Positions 22,001 to 33,745 of a stretch of DNA of 64,000 bases are shown one piece after another (the stretch's first letter is position 1; each line of letters starts with the position of its first letter). The notes beneath the pieces were generated by a model that was not told the origin of the DNA, ran no database searches, and worked only from the letters and a program-made list of their open reading frames with translations. Origin of the DNA: Sarocladium kiliense (Eukaryota; Ascomycota; Sordariomycetes; Hypocreales; Sarocladiaceae); assembly GCA_030734395.1 (NCBI GenBank), contig JAUZTG010000044.1:1302001-1366000 (forward strand), given 5' to 3'. The position numbers were made by a program, and so were the translations under genes.

Positions 22001-23379
22001 TTTGAAGGTCGCCTGTTACCGGACGGATCGGTTATGGGGTTGTGGTTGAGAGGATGTGCACGCGCGTTGGAGGTCGTCCCAAATTTTTAGGAAAACGACG
22101 TCAGTCGGTATCGCGCGTCGTCGGGAATCGCAACGAGCGCAACGCCGGGCGCGTCAAACGAAGCCTCGGTCAAGCTGTCGAGAGAATCGATGAGTCGTCG
22201 AGCGAAATCGAATCGACAAAGGAGACGGGAGTCGCGGCGATGCGGTCCGCGTCGAGTGACTTGGTGATGGTTTCGAGCCCAACGAAGAAACTCGCGCCCC
22301 TTGCAAGCAACGACGCTGTTCAAGGTCGCGCAGCAGGGGTTCGTATGGGAAAAGACGAAAGTAAGTTAGAGAGGAAAAAGAAAAAGAAGAAGTCGAGGTG
22401 GATGAGGGCAGTCACAGAGAAAATAAGGGACGGCGTGGGGGAAGACTGGACGCGCCCTTATTTGCAGCTGAGCAGCTCTCTTGATCCAACAGCGTGGCGT
22501 GTAGAGAGAAGTGCAGTGCAGAGCAGTTGTGGAGGGAAGAGGGAGGGTGAGGTGAAGTCGGGCGGTTGGTTGGAAAAAGACCTGCTGCGGCTGGGCTTGG
22601 GTCCGCGTCCGGCCTGGAGCAGGATTAGGTACCTGTAGGTACTAATCTACAGCAGTTACAGTGACTTGCCCGCTATAACGGTGCTCAAGAGTCAACTGAG
22701 TCGCTGTGCACAGCGTCCAGGCTACTTTAGGCAAGCAAAGGCAAGCTCCAATCCACTGTTCTGATTGGCCAAAGCTCTCCCCGGCTGACTAACCCGGCTC
22801 AACGCAAACATCCAATCAGTATCTACGAAGAGCTCCTCCAAGGCAGGTTCCTCTCTGCCTGGTGGCAGCCTGGACAGTACCTGACTCAGATGTACCTCGT
22901 GACAAACTTTCTGCAGTAACTCATCACCGATTGCAAGCATAGAAAGCATTGACACTGGCCATAGCATGACAATTGACCGTCTGCACTGATTACAAGGAAG
23001 ACAAATGGTCACGTCATCACTCAACGAGGCATACTTTGCTTGCGATTGTGGCTTGTAGATCCGGTTGTCTGTGCTTAGCTTTCGACCGTGCCCGTGGGAC
23101 ACTACCACCACCACCCACAGCAGCTCTTTGAGTGGAATCGCGAAGTCGCGTCTTTGGTCGCGTCCACCACCGACCTCCCCTCCACCAACCGCCCATCGCA
23201 GCCACATCCAGCATTCTCTCCAGCAAACAAAGGGAAAATGCCCTCTTCTTTGTCGCAACACCTCCAGTAATTCTCCAATCATCAGATCCTCTCCACAAGG
23301 CGACAGAAGCCTCCTCAATTTGCGACCGAGCCTGTCGCTCATCTAAAAACATTTTCCTTTCTTTGAACCTACGTACAGG
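22001..23379. other. Divergent promoter of NUP145 and centrin
   Basis: This 1.38 kb stretch lies between divergent genes. A plus-strand frame from an ATG at 22054 to 22638 (about 194 codons, Lys/Arg-rich) begins 54 bp from the NUP145 start. It shows no known domain and I regard it as chance. No other feature is seen. Confidence 0.5.
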
Positions 23380-24109
23380 ATGAACACACATGCGACACCG
23401 CGACCTTTTCCGGTGCGATCAATACCGGGAGGCTCAACACAGCAGCACCAGCAATCTCTTCACCAGCAGCAACAACAGCAACATAGACAATCCTCAGCGC
23501 CTCAACAACAAATGTCAGAAGATGAATATGCCCTCATCCCCGAGGAAGATCGCATGCACATTGACGAGGTGGTGAGTCTGCCCTCCTGCTTGCCCTCTCT
23601 TCTATGACCTCGGGTCGTGTGAAGAAGAATGCGCTGACATGCAATGCGCCAAAAAGTTCGACCTCATGGACATGAAGAAAAAAGGCTACCTCAACAGCTA
23701 TGAATTCCGCCACTCCCTCGCCGCCCTAGGTTTCGACCTTCCCAAACCCGACTACTTCAAACACCTCGAAACATACGGCACCGTCCCCCAAGACTGGCCC
23801 TCCTCCTCCCACAACACCTGCCCCGTCAATCGTCTGATCATGCCACTCGATCAGTTCCGGTTGTGCGCCGCGCGGTTGATCATGGATCGCGACCCAAGGG
23901 AAGAGGCGGCGAAGGTGTTTAACATGTTTGATTATGATCAGGATGGAATTATTTCGTTGGAGGATATGAGGAGGCTGGCGCAGGATATCAAGGAGGAGAG
24001 AGCGATGAGTGATGAGGAGATTCAGGGGATGATTGAGTATTTGGATCATGATGGGAAAGGGGGTGTGAATCTGGAGGAGTTTATCCAGATGATGGAGGAG
24101 GCTGGGTAG
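23380..24109 (+). CDS. CDC31: Centrin (Cdc31-like EF-hand protein)
   Basis: Two exons, 23380-23571 and 23657-24109, give 214 aa. Centrin works at the spindle pole body in duplication and, in yeast, also in the TREX-2 mRNA export complex. A Gln-rich N-terminal extension of about 45 residues precedes four EF-hand positions. The first (DLMDMKKKGYLNSYEF) lacks the usual acidic ligands, followed by the diagnostic centrin helix SLAALGFDLPKPD. The second is disrupted by an insert around TYGTVPQDWPSSS. The third, DYDQDGIISLED, is canonical. The fourth, DHDGKGGVNLEE, is nearly so. The intron is 85 nt with a CTGAC branch site about 18 nt before the AAAAAG acceptor, an unusual A-rich acceptor. Calcium binding is probably confined to the C-terminal half. 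Confidence 0.88.
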
Positions 24110-24900
24110 GATGGTGAGGTTGTGTTTGTGGATGGTCTGCATTCATCAGGGCTGGCAGAGGAGGTATCGGCAATCGGGGGCAGGTCACACCTGGCAGAGT
24201 GCTAACGATTGTTCCCAGTGTCGAGCTATAACCTCTCGGCACAAGATGTGGCCAGTCCAAAGACGTACAAGGGGAGGGAATGCGGCGTCAAGGAGTTCAG
24301 GTTCAGGGAGTCTTTTGGGTTACAGTCCAGTGAGCGTCCATCACATTTCAATAGTCAGAATCCTCCTAGGCGATATCAAGGGCACGCGATACGATCAAAG
24401 GGAAAAGTCATCTAGACGGATCAGGTATATTCTCCTCAAACCACGTCGCTCTCTGCTCTTCTCTTTCTCCCCCTTGATGTCTTTCTGTCCACTTTACCTC
24501 TCTCTCTCTTTCATTCTACATACTGCGCTCCCCTAAGAAACGGAGGTTCGATCGACAAAAAACCCAAGAGTTCAGCAATCCTCCACAACCCCAGGCAAAA
24601 GTACACCCAATGTCCATCACCAGCCCGTCTCCCCTCAACTATGGAAGTCCCAACGTGGACGAGAAATGTTGCCCCCCAGGGACCACGCCGTCCCGAGGCA
24701 AGTACAAGTGCGTCGATATTTTCGGTGCCGTAGAGGATGGGTAGAAGTCGGAACTCAAAGAAAATCGCGAATATAATAAAGGAAGGACGAGAAACAAAGC
24801 ACCTCCAACGGGAAGAAGAGGTATCAGTTCATGACGCTCGGAGAAGAAGGAACAGAGGGGAATCGGCGGATGCATTCATCGTAAACCAGCCTCTTCTTCT
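24110..24900. other. Convergent 3' region between centrin and epsin
   Basis: A 790 bp stretch with the two 3' UTRs, including a CT-rich stretch near 24450-24530. No gene or RNA is recognised. Confidence 0.5.
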
Positions 24901-26810
24901 CTAAAACTGGATCAGATCCTGGTTCTGCTTTTGTTGTTGCGGCTGTTGCTGTCCGAAGGGGTTGTTGCTCATCTGACCGTTCATGCCAGCAGGACCAGTG
25001 GCATTGGGTTGGCTGTAGTTCATGGCCGGCATGCCAGTGAATTGCTGGCGCATGAAGGGGTTGTTACCAGTCGCCTCGGCCTGAAGACGTGCGGCGCCGG
25101 AACCGGCACTGTTGACGAAAGTACCAGGGGCAGTGTGCTGAGCGGGGATACGGAGGTTTCCTGTGTTGCCGAAGGTATCCATGCCATCGCCGCCAGCCAG
25201 AAGGGAGTTCAGCTTCGCCTCGTGCTCGTTAAGCTCCTTCTGTGGTGTGACGAAAGCATTCTGTGCCTGAGGCTGGCCGAAAGACTGAGAGTGCTGCAGT
25301 GGCTGGGGTTGTTGCTGCTGCTGCTGGTTACCGAAGTTGGACAGTGTCTTCTGCTCCGGCAGAGATCCCAGGGACCCAAGCGTTGGCTTGGCAGACTGGG
25401 ATCGGTTGAATTGAGCGAAAGGGTTGTTTGAGCCTGTCGGAGTAGGCTGGATTGCCTGTGGTTGCTGCATAGAGCCTGTAGCCCAGGGGTTGTTGCTACC
25501 GGGCTGCTCGGGGGAGGTGGGAGTCTGCATTTGTTGCTGCTGCTGTTGCTGTTGTTGGAAGTAAGGGTTGTAGCCGGTTGGCTGAGGTTGGAATGGCTGC
25601 TGCTGCTGTTGCTGCTGACCAAACATGTCCGTGCCGTATCCAGTCTGCATCTGCGGCTGCATGCCGAAACCACCATTGTAACCCGTCTGGTAGCCGGTTT
25701 GCTGAGGCTGCTGGTAACCGGTGTAGGCGTTGTTCATAAAGCCAGTCTGCTGATTCTGCATCTGGTTTGGGTCCACGGGGTTGGCGAAGAAGTCAACCTG
25801 GTTACCCTGCTGATAGCCCTGGTTGAATCCGGTTGGTTGAGGCTGTGCTGGTTGGTTAACCTGAATGAGATCGTCGTCGAAAAGCGACGTTGCGTTGGCC
25901 GTGCTTTCCTGTTCTTGCTGACGCCGTCTCTCATCCTCCTCTTTGCTGAGCTTGATCGCCTTCGCAAGATCATCGTCGTCTTCCCCTACAGCTCCGCCGC
26001 CATGTCTGCTTTCCCTCCTCTTGCGATCCTCCTCTTCTTGGTACTTGCTAGCTTCGAGGGCAAGGCGGTATTCGGCATCCTCCTCCTCGTTCATAGGTCC
26101 GACCCTTCTCTCGCGTGGCTGTCGGCGCGAAGATGAGGGTTCCGCCCCTTGCGGCCCATACTCTTCAAGACCAGTGACACGAGACTTCCATGACTTGCGG
26201 TCGCTTCGTTCGGCGCGTAGACGCTCTTCGTCGAGGACAAGAGATGTGAGCTCCTTGGCGGCGACCCGCACTACATGGGCCTGTTAGCGAATATGGAGCT
26301 GGGTGGTGTGCGGGGGCGACCTACCGTTCTGGCCGACATCACGGCCATCCTCATCGACATATTGGAATTCGCGCAGAGTCTTGATGATGTAGATGTTCTG
26401 GCGAGCCCAGGTAACGACAAGTTCAGAACCCTCGTGCAAGCAGTAGTCGAGGACCTTGAGGGCCTTTAGAACGTGCCTCCAGTTCTTGCCCTTGTCGTTC
26501 AGCCGCTTGTCAATCATATCCATAATGTCGTAGAAGTCGTTGGATCTGCATTTCGATGCTTGTCAGCCCTTACTCCTTAGATTGCCAGCTACAGCCAGGT
26601 AAATTGCGTACGTGTTGAAGGTCATCTGAGCGATTTCGCTCATCTGAGTTCCGGTTGGACCCCATGGATCGTTACTGGTAGCTGCGTTAAACTGTCAGCT
26701 GTGCGCATCACGATATTCTCAGACGCCGATTGCCTACCATCTCTGACCTTGACCTGGGTGTTGGAGTAACCCTTGGTCACATTCCTCACGCTGCGCATTA
26801 CCTTGGACAT
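24901..26810 (-). CDS. ENT1: Epsin (ENTH-domain endocytic adaptor)
   Basis: Four exons on the minus strand: 26810-26738, 26681-26612, 26545-26325 and 26270-24901, joining to 577 aa. Epsins bind PI(4,5)P2, ubiquitinated cargo, clathrin and EH-domain proteins during endocytosis and actin coupling. The ENTH domain spans about 5-135, with RNVTKGYSNTQVKVRDATSN, NDPWGPTG, DIMDMIDKRLNDKGKNWRHV and KALKVLDYCLHEGSE. Two ubiquitin-interacting motifs follow, around DAEYRLALEASKYQEEE and DDDLAKAIKLSKEEDE. The Gln-rich tail carries three NPF motifs (NNPFAQ, NNPFMR, NNPFGQ) and one NPW for EH domains, and ends in DLIQF, resembling a C-terminal clathrin box. All three introns fall in the ENTH-coding part. 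Which of the yeast pair Ent1/Ent2 it equals cannot be said. Confidence 0.95.
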
Positions 26811-28086
26811 GATGGGCGATTTGGTGCTCCCGAAGGAAGCGAGAGAGCCCGAATTGGGGAGAAGAAAGGGTCGATGTAGCTTCTCGTGAGGTACGAGCAA
26901 TTGTCGGCCAGGCAGACCAGCGGCTTTTCAGAGATGAATGCCGCGTATATGGTCGTGACGGTGACGAGGCGGGGCTGTGCGGAATGACGCAGGCGAGGGC
27001 GACAACGGAACAGAGAGCGCACAGAGACCTCGACACAAAATCAACAGGGCACGCCGTCTAGCACGGTCGCTCGAGTATGACAGGCTCGGGTCTCAGGGGA
27101 CGGTACGACGTCGAGTCGCTGCTGCAAGGAGGATGCAACGGATGTGGCGGTCGGTCGGTCGCAAGCGAAAGCTGTGCGATGGAAGCAGCCTTGACGGGGG
27201 AGCTGGGAGATAAAGGAGGACAATGGGTGCGGTCTACCGTCGACAGGAAGGGTAGTATACGGTACGAGAGAGCTCCGACGGGCTGGTTGTCGAAGGATTC
27301 ACGCTGCAGAAGGATGAGAAGAGAGATGATCTGCTGGAAGATGGTGGTCGTGCTTGGAGGAGGATGGGATTGTGTGGTTTGGGCCGAGCGAGCGGCTGCC
27401 ACACGGCGCCACTGGAGCCGCTACTACACCCAGCACCACGGCCCAGCGCCCACCCGCACCAGCGCACCACGTAAGCAACGTCATCATTAAACACCGCCCG
27501 GCAGCCCCCAACTCTAAAGGTGAAGGGGCACTTGCGCGTCGCTATTTTTCCACACGACCCGTGATTCTCGATCAAGCCACGGGCGGATAGCCTGTCTATG
27601 CTTGGTATTCCATATTTCCGTGTGCTCCTGCTCTCATCTCACGAGTCATCGAATTGGGTTGGTTGAACCCATAGCTCTCATCAAGGGCCACGTCATTGAC
27701 GACCTGCTCTTCTTGGTCACGCTACGCTTCCATTTCACTCACAGTCCTGCGTGTCTACACTCAGCGAGAACTGCCTTTCTCGAATTTTCAAGTGGAAGCA
27801 AGGTCACTGAGTGGCGCGAGGCCGTCTTTGGCAGGCTTCTGGAAGCCTACCCGTGTAAAGCGCAAAGCAAGCACACACACTTCACCGGAAGCCATGGCGA
27901 TAGAATTTCGGACTTTTCATCGAACTTTGACTTAGCTAATTCCATATCTCTCCTTTGTCGCCTTCCCTTCCGATGCAATGATTCATATGTTGTCATGATG
28001 TCACGTCTCCCAAGCTACGGTCCCATGTGCTCATCACCATGCATCAGCAACAGCCAGGCGTATCCCAATACGCTCGCAAAGCCACA
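26811..28086. other. Epsin promoter and F-box gene 3' region
   Basis: These 1.28 kb hold the 5' region of epsin (left) and the 3' UTR of the F-box gene (right). Several open frames of 60-237 codons overlap on both strands; none shows a domain or a convincing start, and I regard them as chance. Confidence 0.5.
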
Positions 28087-31000
28087 TCAATCAGCCCAAG
28101 GCCCAGTCGACTTCGCCTCGTATTCCATGAGCGCATCTCCATCATTACCCGGGCTCTCAGGATCCTTGTCTCGCGGACGCTTTGGCGACGGTATCTCATC
28201 GGCCTCTTTCATCCCAACGTCGTCCTCATCTTCACGCGCTCTCTTCGGACTCGCCGGGTTGCTAGGGCTAGCCGAGGTGCTGCCAAAGTTCATTGAAGCC
28301 CGATCCAGCCAGTAGGGTGACCGCGTATGAAGATCTCTCTGTTCGACGACGTTGGGATCGCTCTGTTCTGTGCTAACACGTCCGGGAGATGAAGACTGTG
28401 TCCGCTCGTTCATTACCTCGCCAATGTTCATTCTTGTGAGCAAATCGGCGGCAGGGCTGGTGGACAGAGTGAAGCCTGGCCTTCGCTGAAGAGTGAGTCT
28501 AGGTATCGACACCGTAGGCGAGGTCTCATTGGGCTCATCATCGACGATCATAGGAGTGTCCCTACTCGAGCCAGCGGATAATCCACCAGCATTTCCAGAC
28601 TGTTGAGACAGCGGTGACGAACGGAATATGTGAGGTCCGTAGGACACCACCGATGAAAATTCCGGCGATGTCGAATGAGAGTTGGCAGGTGTGTCTCCGA
28701 TGAAAAGACCAGGCTCGTCGCCAACAGGACTCGAGGTCGCGTTTCTGGGCCTCTGCGGTGTCTGGAAAATCCCGGGTGAGTATCGCCCCTCAGAGGCGGC
28801 TTCTGGTGATATCACCCCAGCGGTCGGGTTGTTCAAAGGCGGCGAGATGAACAGGTTTTCGGAATTCGTATCATCCCGGGACGCGTATGAATCACCGTCT
28901 CTATCGTCAGAGCTTGGTTCAGGTTGTGGTCCTAGAGGCAGCGGAGTCTGAGGCTCAGCGGCTACCAGCTCATCGCTGGGCTCCCTAGGAGATGATGGAG
29001 ATGGGGACTTGAACTCCCGCGGTTCATCGTCCTCGACGAAGAGGCCCTCTTCTTCATCCGATGCCGCATATTCTGGCGCCTCTTCTAGTGCCTCTTCTGC
29101 TGGCTCGTCTAGCAAGATGGCTTCCTGAGGGGTGGCGCCCCGTGTCAGGTCCGATATAATTAGTCTAGATCCTGTGATGACAACATCATTATCGGCGGTG
29201 ACTTGGGAGTTCAAGCCAGTGCTGGGATCCAATGTTGTGCCAGGAGCAATGTCCGTCTCTGCTTTCACCTCCCCGTCGTCCTCAGATGCCATGGAAACAT
29301 CTCTGTGTTCACAGCCTCCGAGGCCATTGCCGCCGCTGTGTCCATCATCATCATCATCATCATCGTCATCGCCATCGCCATCATCATCTTCGTCGTCCGC
29401 ATCATCACCCATGTCCACGTCTGCAGCAAGACCAGGGCTTTCAAGACCCGACTCCGGGGTGGGCATGCCATGTGGGAAACCTTCGAATGGGCCAGCATCG
29501 TCATCGTTCCCGTGCCCAGCACCGTCGCCGTCATCGTCTGGGTTGCTGCCATCATGAGAGACACCTCCGTCTCCGGAACCGTCGCTGTCAGAGTTGTCGC
29601 TGGTGTCGTCATTTGGGTCTGGAGTTGGTGTCGGAGTCGGGAGCCAGTCGCCGCCAACCGGTCGGGCTCCCCGTAACGCCTGGATCACGAACTGGAAGTC
29701 ATCTTCAGTCGGCTGGTAGTTAGCAGGCACCAGTTTGAGGTTCCTAATACGCCGGTTGATGTCATCCTGAATGTGAGGCTTCCTCGTGACACTGGTGTTC
29801 AAGTACGATAGGAAATCATGGTCTCGGATGACTTGGAGCTGCTTATCCTTGCGCCACAAGCTGTAGTCCCATAGCCTCGCATGATCCAATCCACGCAAAC
29901 ACATGAGCGTGTCTAATCCCTGAAGGGTTCTGAAACTGCGCATCAGCCGCATGTCTGGGTGTCTGATCGTGATGTCCTTCATGTATCTGATCACAGCTCT
30001 CGGCTCATGACTTCGTCGCATATGCTCAGGACAGGACTCTTGAATGTAGATTTCCATAGTCTTCAGCCTGATCGCCTGAGGGAGGCGGAGTAGACCCTGA
30101 GTTCTCTTCGAGACATACTTGCCTTGTCGGGTCTTCTTGTTCACCAGCGCTTGAGAGCCTTTCCAGAAGATCTCAACATGCTGCAGCCGTTGAATTCGAT
30201 ATTTGATTCCCGCCGCAAAGCGATCCTATTCGCCCAGGGAGCTGAAAGCAAACCGATTTAGGCCTACGAATAGATGAATTCCAACGAAACACCACTGTTT
30301 GGACACCAGTAGCGGTGCCAGGAGGTCGTTTGGTTCAATGGCGTGCGTCAGATCACACTTTGCCTTCCCAATGTGGAACTTATGGAAGAGCTTGTATTTG
30401 CCCCGAGCATTTCTCCGAATGAGCTGCAAGTCTTCTCCCATCGGGTAGGGATCAAGTCGGGACAGGACGTGGACGACCTCGTTGGGGAAGACGAGAACCA
30501 TCTTCAGAATCTTCAATCTGATATGATCCGGAAGCAATTTCCAATCGTGCACCAGTGGCGTCTGGTCGTCTGAATATTCAGCGTCTCCAGCATTGGGAAG
30601 CTGGCCTTGAGGGGTTGTCGATTCGTCTCCATCCTCGCCTGCGCCCAGTGCTATCAGAGCTTGGTCCTGTTCTTCCTGGCTGTACGTGCGCCATCTCAGA
30701 TGAGGGTGAACCATGTCTGGATGAGGACTGATATTGGACTCTCTGCAAGACAATCCGTAAATTTCCTCCCAAGTCAAGGAGAGAGGGTCACCCAAGATAT
30801 GAAGTTTCGCTTCGTGATGCCATGACTATTCACAACATTAGATTCAGGCAACTAAACATGCCGTCATGATACATACCGCCCTTGACTGTCCCGGCAAACG
30901 AAGAGCATGATCCGGGGGCTCTGGGTCGAGGGCTCCACGAATGATCTCAATGATGGCTTGGGCGTCGCAATCTTCTTGAGCCTCAGCCAACACCTCTCTG

Positions 31001-31284
31001 AGGGCCATGATTCGCGCTGTGTCGACATCCCGCAAGGCAAGGATCTCGCGATTTTTTTCTAGGATTTTGGTTCGCGAATTGCGCAACTGTCGTTTGAGCG
31101 TAGCATTCTTCTCTTTTTCTCTGGCAATCAATCGCTTGCGGTTGTGCAGAAAGAATTCAATTCTATCCCAATGCTGAAGCAGGGAGAAAGATGTCGGCTG
31201 GTCACCCACTAGGTTGTCGATATCGGAGTTGCCGTCCTCGGAGCCTGAGGTGACCGATTCCTCATCTTCATGGAAGTTATCCAT
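28087..31284 (-). CDS. F-box-like protein with in-frame TAG (possible pseudogene)
   Basis: Exon 1 is 31284-30877 (136 codons, coiled-coil-like, starting MDNFHEDEE). After an intron at 30876-30826 the frame reopens at 30825 as SWHHEAKLHILGDPLSL. An F-box-like helix, LLPDHIRLKILKMVLVFPNE, lies about 240 residues in. At 30228-30226 a TAG interrupts the frame, yet the same frame continues with DRFAAGIKYRIQRLQHVEI down to 28087. The two halves look like one protein: FAFSSLGE before the stop and DRFAAGI after it read as continuous family sequence. Either the gene carries a nonsense mutation, or a short intron ending at the TAG is removed (42 nt from GTAGGC or 60 nt from GTTGGA, both in frame). The C-terminal half is a disordered, very acidic tail with a poly-Asp run. 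Substrate and partners are unknown. Confidence 0.6.
29341..29409. repeat. Asp/Gly codon repeat (CATCAT..GTC..GCC)
   Basis: A run of GAT/GAC/GGC codons on the minus strand encodes a poly-Asp tract with Gly interruptions inside the F-box-like gene. It is a low-complexity coding repeat. Confidence 0.7.
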
Positions 31285-32503
31285 TGCAAGGTTGAGGGAG
31301 AGGTCCAAGATTTGGGAGTGACGAAGACGCAGAAGGATGCCAGAACCGCTCGTAAGCTATCGCTCCTATATCAGAAGTGCGATGTTGCAGAAACGTTTGT
31401 GCTTCTTCTGGAGGGTGAAAGAGTCTCCGTACGGTGTCGAAGCTTGTGAAAGGTTTTCCTTCACTCTATATTGGCCGGGCCTCCCATTCCGTGACCATGA
31501 ACTCACTGAAACTCGCGAACTAGCCAGAAGAACGATCACGTCGAGATGCTGAAGGTCGATTAGCAGCTGGGCCTGGAAGCTGACGTGTTGATCCGACCTC
31601 CAGACGAAAAGGTACAAAGGAGGTGAAGAAAGGCACACACATGGGAGGAAATGTGAGTGTGTAGGAGAGAAGGTTGGGGAGAACAAGAGACGAAAGCCCT
31701 CGTGCCTTTTATAGTGCTCCGGGAGTAGAATGGTGAGTAGAATAGGAGGAACAATGACGTTCTCAGGGCTCAATGGGACGAAAGCACACTTACCTTTGAA
31801 GCACAATCACCTATTCTACTGTTCAGAGGCTACGAGAAACACAATTGATTGGTTTCCTCAAGCTCTGTGAGGTTGGTGTGTGATGTTGAACTTCAACCCT
31901 GGAGATGCAAGCTATGAACTTGAGGGCCTTTGAGAGGAAGTGGTAGACACAACAAAAGATGCACGAAGGAGAAACATCGTATCATGACTTTGATGGCGAA
32001 GGCACTGATGCAAAAGCACCGATGTTTCCTGCTGCCTATTTCATTCCGAGCAGCCATATCTTACACCTTGGTCGTACTCCAGAGAGCGGACAGTTGTGAT
32101 CTCGGAGCGTGAGTGGGTCGCCTGCCGTGCCGAGTCGGTCGGTCATCGGGCTGGTGGATCTGAATCATGGTCAGGGCTCCGTGAATTGTCAGCATCTCAC
32201 AATAACTCATCCCAACCCCAGTTGTTCCTTGTAGAGCAAATGCGGTCATCAATGGCCACAATAGCTGCAGCGAATGAAAAAGAAACGGTGCTCTGTTGAA
32301 AAGAAAGGTCGCCAGATTCGATCTAGACTCCATAACAGGTCGCAGATAAAACAGTCTAAGTGTGCGTGTGATATTCCAAGTCTTTCCCGTTGTATTCTTC
32401 TTTTCTTCTCGCAACATAAGGAAAGGATGCCAATGAGACAGCGCTACCTGGTACAAAATTAGACGTTCACAACCATCCCCTGCCTGGCTTACAGAGCAAT
32501 CCC
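31285..32503. other. Intergenic region upstream of the F-box-like gene
   Basis: These 1.2 kb hold the promoter of the F-box-like gene and the 3' UTR of the carrier gene. Small open frames (up to 151 codons) have no recognisable domain. No RNA gene is seen. Confidence 0.5.
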
Positions 32504-33745
32504 CTATTGTTGCCACTTGCGGAAGGTGTCCATGACGCTTGTGAAGACGACAAGGAGGATACCACCACCGGGACCGAGACGGAGAACCTGTTCATGATTA
32601 GTATGGAACCTCGATGCAAGGGTTGACCATTGCGCATACCTTGGGAAGGAAGCCCTTGTAGAGAGCGCTGAAACCCTCCTCGCGAGCAACAGTGAAGACA
32701 GCAGGCCAGGCCCAGTTGTACTTGGGGACCTGACCGGCAACCTTGGGAGTGTTCTGGATACGGCTCTTGACGACATCCATGGGAGTGTTGAGAACAGTAC
32801 CGACAGTGCCACCAATGGCACCAGAAATAAGGTCGTTGGTAACCTTGCTCTTCTTGTCAGTAGCGACCGGCAGCATCTGGCGGACCTGGAAGATGCAGCC
32901 AAAGTAACCAGCGTTCCACAGGATGTGCCTCCACATGGTACTCTCAAGACCTTGGTAGAGGGTCAGGATACCCTCGTTGCGGACAGTCTTGACAACGCAG
33001 TCGATCATGCCGTTGTAGCGGCCGGCAGAAGCCTTGTCCTGCAGACGAATCTTGACGAGCTCGAAAGGCACGACGACGATAGCCTCAGTGGCACCGGCGG
33101 TAGCACCTGTGAGGATGGAGAGCGGCTGGTTCATCTTGGCCATGCCGAACATGTTGCGGTAGACCTTGCCCCACTCATCGTTGGCAGCGAACTTGGTGGC
33201 ACGCTTGGGAGCCTCCATGAGGATGGGAGCGCTGATACCACGGTATAGGCGAGAGAAGCTGTTGTTGCCGTCGTGTTAGTTCGAGTACGGTGAGGCTATG
33301 AGAGTGTCGGATGCGTACCCCTCGTTCCGGACAATCTTCTGGAAGCAGTCGACCATGCCATTGTACGACTCAGCACCGGCGCTCTTGCCTGTCTGCAGCT
33401 GACTATGTCATAGTCAGTATTCCGATCGGTCGTGTGGCGGTTGGGAATCGTACACTCGGGTCTTGACGACATCAAGCGGGTACCTGTGATCGGTCAGTAT
33501 TGATTGCCGATGTCGGCATGTTCGACGAGCACTTACATGACCAAGATCTATTCCAAGAACGTAATTGAGTCAGTCAACTATCAGATCCCGAGGTCATAGG
33601 GTTGCCATACCTCCGAGACACCGGCAATGGCGCCTAGAAGATGGTCAGCAACAGCTCTCAAGACAGTCACGAGACGAGGGCAATTGCGCGATCACGAACC
33701 TGCGGCGAACTGGTAGACGAAAGGGAGAGGCTGCTCGGCCGACAT
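32504..33745 (-). CDS. ODC1: Mitochondrial 2-oxodicarboxylate carrier
   Basis: Seven exons on the minus strand: 33745-33700, 33633-33611, 33547-33537, 33483-33454, 33402-33319, 33258-32640 and 32587-32504, joining to 298 aa. It belongs to the SLC25 family of the inner membrane and by similarity exchanges 2-oxoadipate or 2-oxoglutarate. Three tandem repeats each carry the carrier signature: YPLDVVKTRVQLQ, VPFELVKIRLQ and TPMDVVKSRIQ. Other landmarks are FAAGAIAGVSEILVMYP at the start, the SAPILMEAPKRATKFAAN segment typical of Odc carriers, and FRKWQQ at the end. Exon 3 is only 11 nt (ATCTTGGTCAT) and exons 2 and 4 are 23 and 30 nt. The first 65 residues are thus cut into five exons, while the rest has one intron. 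All junctions keep frame. Confidence 0.94.

Noticed and set aside
22054..22638. About 194-codon Lys/Arg-rich plus-strand frame beside the NUP145 start
   Set aside because: It has no domain, its ATG lies only 54 bp from the divergent NUP145 start, and no splice or codon pattern supports it.
25462..26136. 224-codon Leu-rich frame antisense to epsin
   Set aside because: It is the complement of the Gln-rich epsin tail; the sense frame has ENTH, UIM and NPF motifs.
27602..28315. 237-codon plus-strand frame next to and overlapping the F-box gene 3' end
   Set aside because: It has no domain, and its 3' part is antisense to the F-box-like coding region.
29132..29723. Ser/His-rich frames opposite the acidic tail of the F-box-like protein
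   Set aside because: They result from complementing the Asp-codon repeat.
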